Assembly (NCBI GenBank): GCA_033032865.1
Contig: JAWHQI010000060.1
Location: 11,364,001 to 11,428,000 of the forward strand
Source: Dactylorhiza incarnata
Taxonomy: Eukaryota; Streptophyta; Magnoliopsida; Asparagales; Orchidaceae
DNA length: 64,000 bases
Direction of reading: 5' to 3'
This document shows, in pieces, positions 12,478 through 23,400 of this stretch; positions within the stretch are counted from its first letter, which is position 1, and every line of letters begins with the position of its first letter. The position numbers were made by a program, and so were the translations under genes. The notes under the pieces were generated by a model. That model ran no database searches and had not been told where the DNA came from. It worked only from the letters and a program-made list of their open reading frames with translations.

Positions 12478-13705
12478 CTGCGATCACTTGGGTCGAAGAC
12501 TGCGCTTGCTCCTGGGTTAACACGTTCAGCTTTCCTCTTCCTTTATCCTGATGCTGCGGCGGCGGCAAGGTTCGAAGCGGAACAGGCTGCAACGGGGGTT
12601 GAATCAGCGGGCATTGGAACTTCATGTGCCCCTTCTGCTTGCACTGGAAGCAGACTTTATCTTTGGTCCAACACTGGGCCACATCATGCCCTTTCTGCTT
12701 GCACAACTGGCAGAGCACCTCACCCTTCGGAGCACCCTGGATTGCTAGCACTCGCTGCTGCTTCTGAGCTCCCTTCCTCTTGAAACATTTCTCAACTGGA
12801 TGGCCGGGGAGGCCACAGAAGCTACACACCTCTCCACTCCTTTTCTTTGGAGCCGGGCTAGATACCTTGGGGGTCTCCCCCTCTTCGACTTTCCTCTTGT
12901 CCTTTTTCATTAGAGCACCCCGATTCTTGGCGTTGTCGATAGCCTCGACTTTCAGTGCTGCTTCTACCACTTCAGCATAACTTTCAGATCTATAAGCACT
13001 CGCCAACTGCTGAATATCGCTACGAAGACCTCCGAGAAATCGCTTCATTCTTCCTGCCTCAGAAGCCACTAATTCTGGAGCAAATCTGCTCAACTTACTG
13101 AACTCGATCTCATACTCACTAACCGTGAGTTGTCTTTGCTTCAGGTGTAGAAAATTATTCATTAAACGGTCTTGCTCGACCGACGGCAGGAATTTCTTTA
13201 ACACCATCGCCTCGAACGACTCCCACGAACATCCACCTACTAGATTTTCCCTCTCCCTAATCCACCAGCTCTTAGCAAGTCCTTTCAGCTGGTAAGCGGC
13301 GACCATCACCTTTTGGTCTGCAGAGATTCCTGAGTATGAAAACATCTCCTCAATGGCAACAAACCAGTCATCTAATGCCATGAAATCTGCTCTTCCGTCA
13401 AACGTAGGAGGTCCCAACCTTTGAAAATGCGAAATAAAATTCATTTCCGGTGGTATCGCTACTGGGGGTACCAAGGGAGCAGGAGGGGTAGGTACAGTCT
13501 GTCCTACTACCGGGGCCTGCACTACGGGTTGCTGCCTAGCACCAGCAGCCAACAACGCCTCGACCTGCGACTGCATCGCAACCATCTGCCTAGCCAGAGT
13601 CTCATTGCTCTGGCGCAGACTCTCGATCAAGGCTTCACTCTGCGCACCCGAAGACTCGCCCTCCGACTGGGGAGTCGACCTAGTCGCGACTCGCTTGCGT
13701 GCCAT
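12473..13705 (-). CDS. gag: gypsy gag with three zinc knuckles
   Basis: The 410-codon frame is intact. It has a basic start (MARKRVATRS), a short heptad-like segment near 25-55, a proline-rich linker, and the retrotransposon gag core near 90-260 (FDGRADFMALDDWFVAIEEMF, AKSWWIRER, YEIEFSKLSRFAPEL). Three CCHC knuckles follow: CSFCGLPGHPVEKC (294-307), CQLCKQKGHDVAQC (332-345) and CFQCKQKGHMKFQC (352-365). One knuckle is usual for chromovirus gag, so three is notable. It forms the capsid and binds the element RNA. The frame ends at TAG 12473-12475, close to a putative intron donor that would extend it into protease. The start is the first ATG after the 5' leader and the expected N-terminus. Confidence 0.92.
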   Translation of the reverse strand: MARKRVATRSTPQSEGESSGAQSEALIESLRQSNETLARQMVAMQSQVEALLAAGARQQPVVQAPVVGQTVPTPPAPLVPPVAIPPEMNFISHFQRLGPPTFDGRADFMALDDWFVAIEEMFSYSGISADQKVMVAAYQLKGLAKSWWIRERENLVGGCSWESFEAMVLKKFLPSVEQDRLMNNFLHLKQRQLTVSEYEIEFSKLSRFAPELVASEAGRMKRFLGGLRSDIQQLASAYRSESYAEVVEAALKVEAIDNAKNRGALMKKDKRKVEEGETPKVSSPAPKKRSGEVCSFCGLPGHPVEKCFKRKGAQKQQRVLAIQGAPKGEVLCQLCKQKGHDVAQCWTKDKVCFQCKQKGHMKFQCPLIQPPLQPVPLRTLPPPQHQDKGRGKLNVLTQEQAQSSTQVIAG

Positions 13706-14056
13706 TTCTGCTAATACGCATAAACCTCTAATTAAAACTTAACCTTACACCAGAACTACACTGTTTGTTTCAGACCATACATGTACAGTTACTTGCCATT
13801 TCCACTACCTTTCTCTGGGATATTTTCATGATGATATGCAAATCTCGGGAACAATACTACATCGTCCCACTAGTCTCATGTGCAAAGGGCATGAATGCAT
13901 GAAATTTCTATTCGTTTTGAAATCATGTGTGTACGTGTGTCATCATATAAGTCTTTAACTTCGCACATGTGCTTATGCAATGCTATGTAAAGTATGTTGT
14001 GCTATGCATTCTAATAAAGGCCTTAATGCATGTTATGAGCGACGTACACATGTAAT

Positions 14057-14224
14057 ATTATGCATCCCATACTACATAATATTGCATGTAACGAAAGAGA
14101 AAACGTGCTAATGGGCATCCATGTGATGATGGTTATGCATCCCATACTACATAACCGTCACATGTTGCAACCTATGGTGGATCCATATACAAACACATAT
14201 TATGCATCCCATACTACATAATAT
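14057..14224. repeat. three spaced copies of a TATGCATCCCATACTACATA motif
   Basis: In the gypsy 5' leader, between the primer site and gag, the motif TATGCATCCCATACTACATA occurs near 14058, 14131 and 14200, about 70 bp apart. Each is flanked by self-complementary bases (AT/AT or GGT/ACC), so each copy could form a short stem. Confidence 0.8.
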
Positions 14225-14375
14225 GCCCCGTATACTTCTTATCATGCTATGAGTGTAGTGTTCATGCTTCGGCCAAGACGTACTGATGACACATCGGTGT
14301 GTGTATGCAATGAAACAAAAAAAACTACTAAACTATATCAGAATTTGTTGCCCGACCAACTTATCGAACAACCTA

Positions 14376-14387
14376 GCTCTGATACCA
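14376..14387 (-). other. primer binding site of the gypsy element
   Basis: The minus-strand TGGTATCAGAGC is an exact match to the initiator-methionine tRNA primer site. It lies two bases inside the 5' LTR end, which sets the element orientation. Confidence 0.92.
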
Positions 14388-15841
14388 ACTGTCACAACCC
14401 ACATTTTCTCCGAATTCAAGAATATCAGAGTAAGAGAAAATACACGTCATGATGCCACGTCATACATGAGACAACTGTAGACGCTCAGGCGGGAACCTAT
14501 TACTTAACTAAACAAACATGATTATATGATAAGTCATCATTTGAAATCATTTATTAGGGGTTTTGAGATAAGAACTGTGTCTCTCAGTTCGTGGATCAAC
14601 TAGTCCACCGAGAAAGTATATATAATTGCAGCGAAAAATACTTGATTTAGTTTACTTAAAGTCCTACATGTATGCAAACGACGGAGCATGACGTAAATGA
14701 TATGCACATAACTAGGCGTACTGTAAGAGTAGAAAATACCTTTAGGCGACTTTAAAGTTAAGGGTTTCAGTTAGAAAGAATGCAATGAGGATGAAGAAAA
14801 ACCATTTTATAACTATAGTGCACCTAACATAAGTCATTCCCAGAGGGTAAGATACACAAGATCTAAAAATAGTGGCATAATCTGGCAAATAAACTATAAA
14901 GTATAAAGAGGGGCACAATGAACGTCAACAACATGACACTAACCCATTGGCACCAACTAGTATGTCTGAGCACAAGAAGTAACTAAAAACAACTACCTCG
15001 CAACAGCGGGGTGAACAGCTACTAAAACTCTGAACTTCAGGCTACACCACTAGCCATTACGGCTCTGAACCTGAGGCATTCAATAAAACAGAGAACGCCT
15101 CAGCAAGGAATTACAAGTGGCAGAAAACTAGCAGAAAAACAAGCAAGACACCAGGGGTACCAACCCAAGCCAAATTTACCGAAAGAGAGCTCTAAACAAA
15201 GAGTCAACAAGCATCAAGTGCACTAAATACCAAAAGAGGAACAACACGTTCATTTATTTAGTTTCATCAATTAAAGAGACTGATCAGCTCAAATTATACG
15301 GGAGCGGTTAACTACCTCCGCTACCCAAAGCCCAAAACCAGGTGGGGGTACCACTAGACTCAACCACCCAAACACGACTACCGTGCAAGGCTATAACATT
15401 TTCCCCCACTGTCCCCCAAACACAACTACTGTGTAAGGCTAAAGACAGTAGTTCTTATTACTTAAATTTTAATTAGACACGGGACGCTGCCCGAAAGGAT
15501 AATCACTGGAAGGCCCTAAGAAATAGGGTCAAGACGAAGTACACATCGATCAATATGAGTCATAAGAGTAACTCAATTGTTAACAGACAACAACGAGTAA
15601 AAAGAGGTTCAAACGAGAGGGATTCGAGATCAGGAGCACCGAAGGGTCACTGGCGATCATCCAAGTACACCCGAGGGGACACGAGATTCAAACACAAAAA
15701 CTCAACGAAAACACATGCGTTCCGGGCGGGGTTCCAAGGGGTCGCGCCCCTGGCGGGGTCTTAGGGGCAAAGCCCCTAACGGGGTCCAAGGGGCAGCGCC
15801 AAAATTTTGAAATCCCACCACCAGAAACCACATAAAATCAC

Positions 15842-16146
15842 AACAAAATTTAGGACTTCTCGAAAAATACAAGGAACTTCTCGAGTGATAAAAGGATTTC
15901 TCGAGAGATGGAATTTGATTTCTCGAGAGGAAGGCAGGGATTTCTCGAGAGATGAGTAGGATTTCTCGAGAGATGAAAATTGATTTCTCGAGAGGAAGGC
16001 AGGGATTTCTCGAGAGATGAGTAGAATTTCTCGAGAGATGAATATTTATTTCTCGAGAGGAAGGCAATTTCTCGAGAGATGAGAATGATTTCTCGAGAGA
16101 TGCGTATGATTTCTCGAGAGATGCGTATGATTTCTCGAGAGATGCG
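15842..16146. repeat. TCTCGAGA palindrome array in the gypsy LTR
   Basis: About fourteen units of the form ATTTCTCGAGAGATG or ATTTCTCGAGAGGAAGG occur in about 300 bp; about twelve contain the exact TCTCGAGA core. Spacing is mostly 20-27 bp. The array lies downstream of the TATA box in the element's transcription direction and is missing from the partner LTR. Confidence 0.92.
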
Positions 16147-16687
16147 GAATTAGCAAGAAGAAAGAAAATGGAAGTTTACCCAGTTCACGGTTTTCTCCAG
16201 GGAAAAACTATCTGATGCTTAGCGAGGAAGAACAATCAAGGATGCTTACTACCAAACCAACACTCCAAGACTTAAGTTAAACCGTGCGACATGAAATCGA
16301 CACAAGCGAAACAATGCTTCAAGAAACGAAAGAGAAGGAGGAGGAAGCCACTTGCCTTAAATCTTGCAAACTCGAAGATCTCCGCTCCGAAAGCTATGGA
16401 CCGGCTAGGGAAACACACGAGTACAGATTCCTGAAACTTTTCGGGTCGAAAGAAGGGGTTAGGTCACTACCCTAACTCCAAAAATTTCATAAAACGGGAA
16501 AAGCTTACCGCTAGAACGAAGATCTCGCCGAGAGCTTTTCAAATCTACTCTCCAAACGCGATTCCGACTATTACAGCCCTAGAAATCGCCGATCGAACGC
16601 TCCTCGAAGCTCCGCACTCGCCCTTTCGCTCAGCGACTGATTTGATCGAGGGAGGAAGAAGATGAATATGGGAAGAAGACTTTAGGC

Positions 16688-16695
16688 TTTATATA
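16688..16695 (-). promoter_or_regulatory. TATA box of the gypsy 5' LTR
   Basis: The minus strand reads TATATAAAG within the LTR, about 370 bp from the U3 start. This region is absent from the truncated 3' LTR, so only the 5' LTR keeps the promoter. Confidence 0.7.
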
Positions 16696-17066
16696 AAAAC
16701 CTAATTAATTAATTAATTAATTCCCCCATTCACTTAAAACCGCGAGGGAAACTAGATCACCTCAGATTTCTACGAAATTCGCACCTTAACTGAAACACGG
16801 CGCTACGAATCCAACGGCGAAGTCAGAATTCAATTCCGACGGGCCAAACTCGGGCTAAAGCCTCCCGAAGCTAAAATCTTGATATCCACCCAAAATCTTT
16901 ACCTTAACTCGAAACGATGCGAAATCTCGCACGCTCGATCTACAAGACATACTTTAACTAAGCTAAGGCTCAACACACTACTAGACGAGCTGACGTAACG
17001 CCCTTACGCCAAAATTACGTCACAGCGGGCACGTAAAAATAATTAACGAAAATCAGGGGCGTTACA

Positions 17067-17071
17067 CAGAC
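17067..17071. repeat. target site duplication CAGAC, right copy
   Basis: It matches 8403-8407 and flanks the TG...CA ends of the gypsy element. Confidence 0.9.
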
Positions 17072-17470
17072 ACTTAACTCGCCCACCATATGGGGAGGGG
17101 CCCTCTACTTGTGTCTTGAGATCCTATTTATAGGCAAATCTAAGGAGGGGGGGGGGGGTATGGTCTGCGAATAACCACTCCCGTATTAACCAAAATGTTA
17201 TTCACATGCCTAAATGGTCTGCGAATTAGTAACTGCCCTCGTCGAGGTGAAATTTTGAACTCGCCCACACTTGGTCGAGGTCTTCTGAGCTCCCCATGAC
17301 GAGCGAGGTGGTCTGAGCTCCCCCTGCTGGGGAAGCTCTTCTGAGCTCACCCCTGCTGGGCGCGCGAGGTCTTCTGAGCTCGCCCTTGTCAGGCGAGGTC
17401 TTCTGAGCTCCCCCTGCTGGGCGAGGTCTTCTAAAGTGTCCTCCTCATGTATATTTGATATCGACGAATT
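17072..17470. repeat. older LTR-like remnant with tandem repeats
   Basis: A CCTATTTATAG box (17127-17137) is followed by a G-run near 17147-17158. A tandem repeat of GGTCTTCTGAGCTCCCCCTG-like units (about five copies, 28-40 bp) spans 17270-17432. The TATA-plus-G-run arrangement recurs at 26444-26493. No coding sequence was seen. Confidence 0.5.
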
Positions 17471-17490
17471 GTGGATTATCCAATATATAT

Positions 17491-18790
17491 AGGGTTAATT
17501 ACCTGTACCTCCCCTCCAACTTTGCATAATTACAGGTACCTCATCTCTATGTTTTGAAATAACAAAGACCTCCCTTACAAGCTTGCACAGTTTACAATCT
17601 CCGCCTTCCGTTAAAAATTTTAGTTAAATTTTATCAATAGTCCAAAAATACCATTTATATTATATTAGCCTCAATTAGCAAGATTTTTTTTTTCACTTCC
17701 CCGCCTCCCCCATTCACGATACCACACAGCTTGCCCTAACTCGCTTACTCCTTTGTTCTGCATCGCCCTTGCATCCTCTGCGAGAATATCTTCGAGCCCC
17801 AAATGTGCCACAACTTTTACATGGATCTCCTCTACGAGACTCATGTCGGAGAAGTCTCCAGTAAGCTTGGATTTTGTTTCAAACACCGGTGACTTTTCGA
17901 CGCCGACGACATGTGCGAAGATTGAGCAGCTTCGTCCTTGCCCGGGGAGACCGATTAGAAAGTTGTTATGCTCTCGTGGTTGAATCGAACTATGCCTGGA
18001 AGAATTTTTTTTTTTGTTTTAGAGGCCGGCCTGGAACATATAGGGTTCATGGGTTTCCCCATCCCCTCGAGCGATCTTCCTCTTCTTCTATCTAAGGTTC
18101 AGAGTTTCCTTATCCTCTCCGCCGAGCTTCCTCTTCTTCTCCCAGTCCTCTAATTCGTCAGCAATTACCGTCACATCAACTTCATCCCTTTTTCCGGCGA
18201 ATCTCCTATCGCTCCTTCCTCCATCTTATCAGGCGGGCTCTCCTGCTCCATCTTCTCGATTCTTCTCACATCAGCTTTATTAATTAAATTGCTATTAATA
18301 TTTAAATTGTTATTAATAATTAAATCATTATTAAAATAATGTTATTTATATTACAGATATTATTAGTTATTAATTTTATTTAATATACTAATGAAGTATA
18401 TATTATTGGACCACTTTATCCATATTTAAAAAGTTAAATTGATATAATAATATTAATCAACCACCACACAACACTAAAAAAAGCTCCTTGAAATTAACAT
18501 TAAGAATAAAAAAAATCTTTCAAATATAATCTCTCACGTGTCAAAAGATTACAAACTCATCCCTCCATCTTTGAAAACGTTACGAATGGAATCATTACAT
18601 ACTTTCAAGTCATTACAAAGGGTAAAATTGGAATATAATAAATTTTATTTGCCGAATAAAACACTTAATTTCATCCAAATTTATAGTAAACCAGGGCAAA
18701 TTTGTAGGAGAGATCTTTGTTATTTGAAAACATAGAGGGAGGTACATGCAATTATGCAGAGTCGGAGGGGATATATAGAGGTGCTAAAAA
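17491..18790. mobile_element. long-TIR DNA element, MULE-like, non-autonomous
   Basis: The left end (17491-17610) and the reverse complement of the right end (about 18670-18790) align over about 110 bp, sharing GCATAATTA and AAATAACAAAGA blocks and an outer CCCCTCC. Long inverted repeats without a transposase suggest a Mutator-like non-autonomous element. The interior is AT-rich except for 17690-18250, which has gene-like composition and short open frames on both strands (for example VEEIHVKVVAHLGLEDIL on the minus strand, 17671-17886). It could be captured host sequence, but no family was recognised. A target duplication was not resolved. Confidence 0.65.
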
Positions 18791-19427
18791 TGGTAAGAAA
18801 CAGCTTTATTATAATCTGCCAAACGCCATGGTGTTTGGCAATAGTAGTTCGTGTGGAGGGGGGTAATAACAAAATGATGAGGCTCTAACGGTATTTAGGT
18901 GAGGGAGTGGCGAGCGCCAGCTCCGTGCCAACGCCGACACCGCTGCAGCCCCACTCAACAACTTCTGCGTTCCAGCGTGTTCCCGCCGCTCCAAATCTGC
19001 CATCACTGTCTCCCTCCCTCGTGCCCACGAACTGCACTGATGACGTCACCTGCATTCCCAATTATAGCAACAATATATTTAATAATGTATAGAAAGTTTG
19101 AAACTCATAATAATAATAATAATAATAAATTTCACCGAACAAAAACATTCCGCTTATTTTCTCCAAGAGACGTGGGCGTATCTCAAATTTATGTTTATTT
19201 CTGTATTATATATTTACAAAATAAATTAAGGTTGACGTCGAAACGAAGAGGATCCATTTCAAGGTTCAGATCGAATGTCTCTTGATCCGTTGGGTTAATC
19301 TTTTTCCATCCTTTTATAGTTTTTCTAATCCCAAAAAATCTCCACCACAAGATATATATGTTAAAGCATTTTTGGCCATTAGATGATGAAATGGATCCCC
19401 TCAAGAAATGGAGAGTATCCGAATCAT
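18791..19427. other. intergenic stretch with no supported gene
   Basis: A few short frames occur with no recognisable domain. An AAT trinucleotide repeat lies near 19108-19128. Confidence 0.5.
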
Positions 19428-19622
19428 GTTTACCCCGGGAGTTTGGACAAAAAGGTCACCGTCAAAGAATGCGTGTTTGGCGAGATAATGTTTTAGACCG
19501 CCACCAAGAAAAGAAAACTAGTTTTCAATGGATGAAGTTCCTAAGCTGAGGTCGGGCGATCATGAACAACGGTTCATAACCACCGCGTTCACGACAACCA
19601 CCGACGTGACAAACAGAGCCAA
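19428..19622. mobile_element. truncated MITE, Tourist/Harbinger-like family
   Basis: The block GAGTTTGGACAAAAAGG through GTTCATAACCACCG to a terminal GACAAACAGAGCC matches copies at 21660-21885, 22091-22196, 43092-43252 (inverted) and 43852-44081. The end opposite GAGCC is missing here. Confidence 0.6.
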
Positions 19623-20311
19623 ATTTTCTAAAGATGAATCTTTACATACGATCATCAAATAAATTATTGAAGTTCTGTGATTTCAATTTTCTAATCTAAA
19701 AAACAAAGAGTAATTTATCTAATACACATGACTAACATAAAATAAATATATACAAGATACTAACTAGCAGACAGCAGCTGTCCACATGATCCCATGACAT
19801 ATGTGGATAGACAATAACAATACTTATGTGTAAATATAGAGTCCGTTTGGCACGGCGGTATCGGTTGCAAAACATACATTTTATGGGACTGGGATCCTCT
19901 CCATTTGGGTCATTTCATGATCTGAATGCATTCTCACTTATCCAATGGTGTAAAAAATTTTGATTAAAAGGAAAATAAAATAGGCTGGGATTAATGAATT
20001 CGTCGGATCAGCCAGAATTAAATCTAGACCGTGCTTCAATTGAAATGGATACGAATATAGGATCCTAATTTTTTTTTGTAGTGGCTTTTTTGTCCAAACT
20101 CACCAGAGCAAAAACACCTTAATGATGATCAAGCATTGTCCTAATCCCACATTACTCATTGAAGAAGCATGATATATTTAGTTGTGTGTATGTAAGCTTT
20201 TATTTAATCTAATCTTTGTATGCATGTGTGTATTAGTATATAAGAAGTTATTTTAGATAATATTATATATATTATTTATTGTAAATGATATTATGTAATA
20301 ATAATGTCATA
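19623..20311. other. intergenic DNA with a possible GGATCCTCTCC-type MITE
   Basis: A segment at about 19887-20075 is bounded by GGGATCCTCTCC and a partly inverted TAGGATCCTAAT. A related GGAGAGGATCCTAATTC occurs at 43729-43745. The remainder is AT-rich with no gene seen. Confidence 0.35.
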
Positions 20312-20351
20312 TTATGATGGAGCATTGTCATATAATGTCATATTATTATGT

Positions 20352-20407
<56 letters not shown>

Positions 20408-23400
20408 GAAAACTTTTGGTGGAGGGGTACGTACGCATGGCATGGTGCCGACGTATTCAGGAGAGCAGAGATTCTGGTAGCAGGCAGCCTCCTGCGGCTT
20501 TAACAGATCGGGGACCGCCATTATTTCTGTCGCCGTATTCAGAGAAAGCGACGCCGACCGCGGCGCCGGCAGCAGCAGCAGTTTTGGGGTTGATGCGGAC
20601 GAACTGGAGGCAGACGGTGGCCCACCGCCGGGGAATAGAAACAGATGCTGCTTTTGCTCCAACTCCGACAAGGCGCTGATGCCGTTTGCGACGGGGACGA
20701 AGGCGACGCCCTGCTCGTGCGGCGACGCCGGCGAGTTAAGCAGCAGTCCCGGCTTGCTCGCCATGCTCGACGGCCAGAGGAACGTTCCTTGCGGCTTGCA
20801 AATCCTGAAACCGCTTCGCGGCGTCGCCTTCTTAAAGTTCGCCGAGTCGCCGGTGATCTCTTTTCGGATATTGGTGGCGGTGCTTATGCAGCCTTTGGAC
20901 GGCTCGATGTGGTCCGGTCTCATCTTCTCCTTCAACAATCTCACCTCTTCCTGCATCGCAGCAGGCCGAGCGTCATTTTAGCTTCTCTCTAACTAAACCT
21001 ATAATTCTGATTTATAGAAAGAAGAAGAAGAAGAAGAAGAAGGGAAATTAGAGTAAGAAAAAGAACCTTAAGGGCCTGCATGCCGCTGAGAAAGGCAGAC
21101 AAATCTTCTTCTTGTTTTAATTTCCGTTCGAGCAATATCTGGCATTTCTGCTGCGCCGCGAATCAATCAATATTAATTATTTAAATAGGAGTTTGAGAAG
21201 AATTATTTAAATTGTATAATATAATATCCATTAATACTGCTCACGTGCGTCTTTACAATATTTATTGTCTTAATAGAAAAATTATTTCGATACGCTCCGC
21301 AAGTCTTTAGTTAAAAGAGTTCACTCATGTTCACATAATTTTTTTAATTAAACATACATGAAAACAAGTTAAATGATACAAAACTACACTATAGACTATA
21401 GTTTAGATAAATTTAAAATATTATATTTCATATTAAAATTACTTTCCTTAAATTCATAAATTAAATTAAATATTTATGCACATGCTTTTACTTTTAAAAG
21501 GTGGTCACGTATAAACTTATATGAAAAAAAAAAACAATTTTTTATCTATTAATTTTGGACAGTAATAAAGCCTTACTAGAGTGAATATTCATACAACTTC
21601 CCAATTTGTATATAAATGCTCGCATAGTATGTAATATAATTTTGTTATTAAGGCTATCTTTCACAACATTTTTGCTCCAGTGAGTTTGGACAAAAATGTC
21701 ATCATCATAGAATATATGTTTGACAATACAATGATTTTGATCGCTACCAAGAAAATAAATTAATTTTGAACATACAAGCGGATGAAATTCTTTAAGAAAG
21801 ATCAGATGTTCATGAACGACGACGAACGGTTCGTAACAACCGTGCTCGCGATCGCCACCGCCATGCCAAACATTGTCTAGATAATAAAAAAGGTTACTAT
21901 AATTAAAGCTACATTAAAATTACTTTGGATTTTTTATATAATAATGTTAAATATCTGTATCCAAATTTAATCTTATTTTAAATATATACAATTAAGTAAT
22001 AACATTATATATTTCATAAATGCGGTTATCCACAATTTTCTTTTCCTAACCTGTAGTTGGTACAAAAAAAAAAGGTTAAGTGGGCGTATTAGGCTCTGTT
22101 TCGCGCGGCGTTTTTGCTCCGATGAGTCGGTTATGTCCGCCAACAAGAAAGAAAAACTAGTTTTGAACATAAAAATGGACGGAATTTCTTAGGTGAGGGC
22201 AGGCATGCTACTGATTTAGAAAAAATACATTTAATTTAATTTCACATAATTCTATAAAAATAAAGTTTTGAACTCTTCGAAAATGTGAAGAATAATTAAC
22301 ACAATATTTAATTTTATCTTAATAATTAATCATGCAATTAATTTTTTAAATAGTGATCGTGAAATTGATCGGAAAAACTAAGCACCAAATAGGAAATTAA
22401 AAAAGACAACTACCTGCCATGAACAAATAGCTTTTTGTGATTCCTCTTTCATTTCTCTGGCTTCCTTCTCCAATTTCTTCAGCGAAATCTGCTGCTCATG
22501 AAATCTGCTCGACTGGGCAGCGAGTTGTTGCTTGAGCTCAGCGATGGCGAGCTTGCATTCTTGCCCGCATGAGCCCTGGAAGATCGAGTCCCCGAGCTTC
22601 CACTCCGGCGGAGGAATCCAGAAGGGGTCATCGACGCCGGCCTCCCGGCGGATCTCCAGAAGGTCCGCCGGCTCGAGCCAGTACTCCATGGCGCCCTCGG
22701 AGTTGTGACGGCGCCTGAATCGATGGGTGCCATCCAAAACAATCTTTCCCGCCATATGTTTGAGCAAATGATCCAGCAAACCAGTGTCGCCGATGTGCTT
22801 CCTGGCTTCGTCCCTCAAAGTTTGACGGAGCACCGGCGTCCGCAGCTCGGCTTTCTTCGTCCTCATTATTTCAAGCAGCCGCTTCTCCGCCGTCTCGTAC
22901 CGCTCCGTCGACCAGCGGTCTTTGCTTCCCCGGGCCCGGGTGCATCGTCCTTCCGTCTCCTTCCCGGTTGCCTTTGGCTTCTTCATCTCCCTTCCTTCTA
23001 CCTTCATCTTATTCTTCTTCTTCGTCGCCTTCTTATTTTCATCGTTTATAGATACTTCCCTTCTCCTCTTCCTCCTGCCGCCGCTGTTCTCTTCCTCTTC
23101 CTCAGCTGATGCGCAACGCTGCCCAATGTATTTGACCTTCTTCCTGATCCCCCATCCGAACACTTCCGCGCGCTTGAGAGACTGGAGGCAGGAGTACCTC
23201 GTCGATTTAACGGGGCTCTTATCATCGTCTTCCGCTTTCTCGGGTAAGGCTAACGCCATCTCAGAAACTGAAGAAGCCGGGGTCAAGATCCAAAAGCTCT
23301 TCGAAAGCTTGCCCGCGTCCAGATGGGCCGGCGGTATCCTCCATCGAAGGATCCGCCCGGCTTGATTCGAGCTCATCACAAACCTCTCGTCTAGCTCCGG

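Larger units (their letters stand above)
8408..17066 (-). mobile_element. Ty3/gypsy element, Tekay/Del-like, internally deleted
   Basis: The element runs on the minus strand from 17066 (TGTAACGCCCC) to 8408 (ends GGGTTGTGACA). It has a 5' LTR, a perfect initiator-Met primer site, gag, protease, RT and RNase H. The pol order and gag type fit the Tekay/Del lineage (inference). A deletion joins the integrase zinc-finger region directly to the 3' LTR at about 10171. The integrase core, any chromodomain, the polypurine tract and the first about 458 bp of the 3' LTR are missing. Three point lesions also break pol. The 5' LTR keeps its promoter, so transcription and trans-complemented gag production remain possible. 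The two LTRs look nearly identical outside the indels, suggesting a recent insertion. Confidence 0.92.
14390..17066 (-). repeat. 5' LTR of the gypsy element (2677 bp)
   Basis: The LTR is bounded by TGTAACGCCCC at 17066 and TGACA at 14390. A TATA box is at 16688-16695. It contains the 445-bp block absent from the other LTR, which carries the TCTCGAGA array and GGGGCAGCGCC / GGGGCAAAGCCCC modules. A run of ATTA repeats lies just upstream of the TATA box (16700-16722). Confidence 0.92.

Noticed and set aside
16700..16722. ATTA repeat as a possible origin or attachment site
   Set aside because: It is a short low-complexity run upstream of the gypsy LTR TATA box.
22705..23365. Plus-strand frames opposite the meiotic gene
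   Set aside because: Shadows of the real minus-strand exon; they read serine/leucine-rich without a domain.
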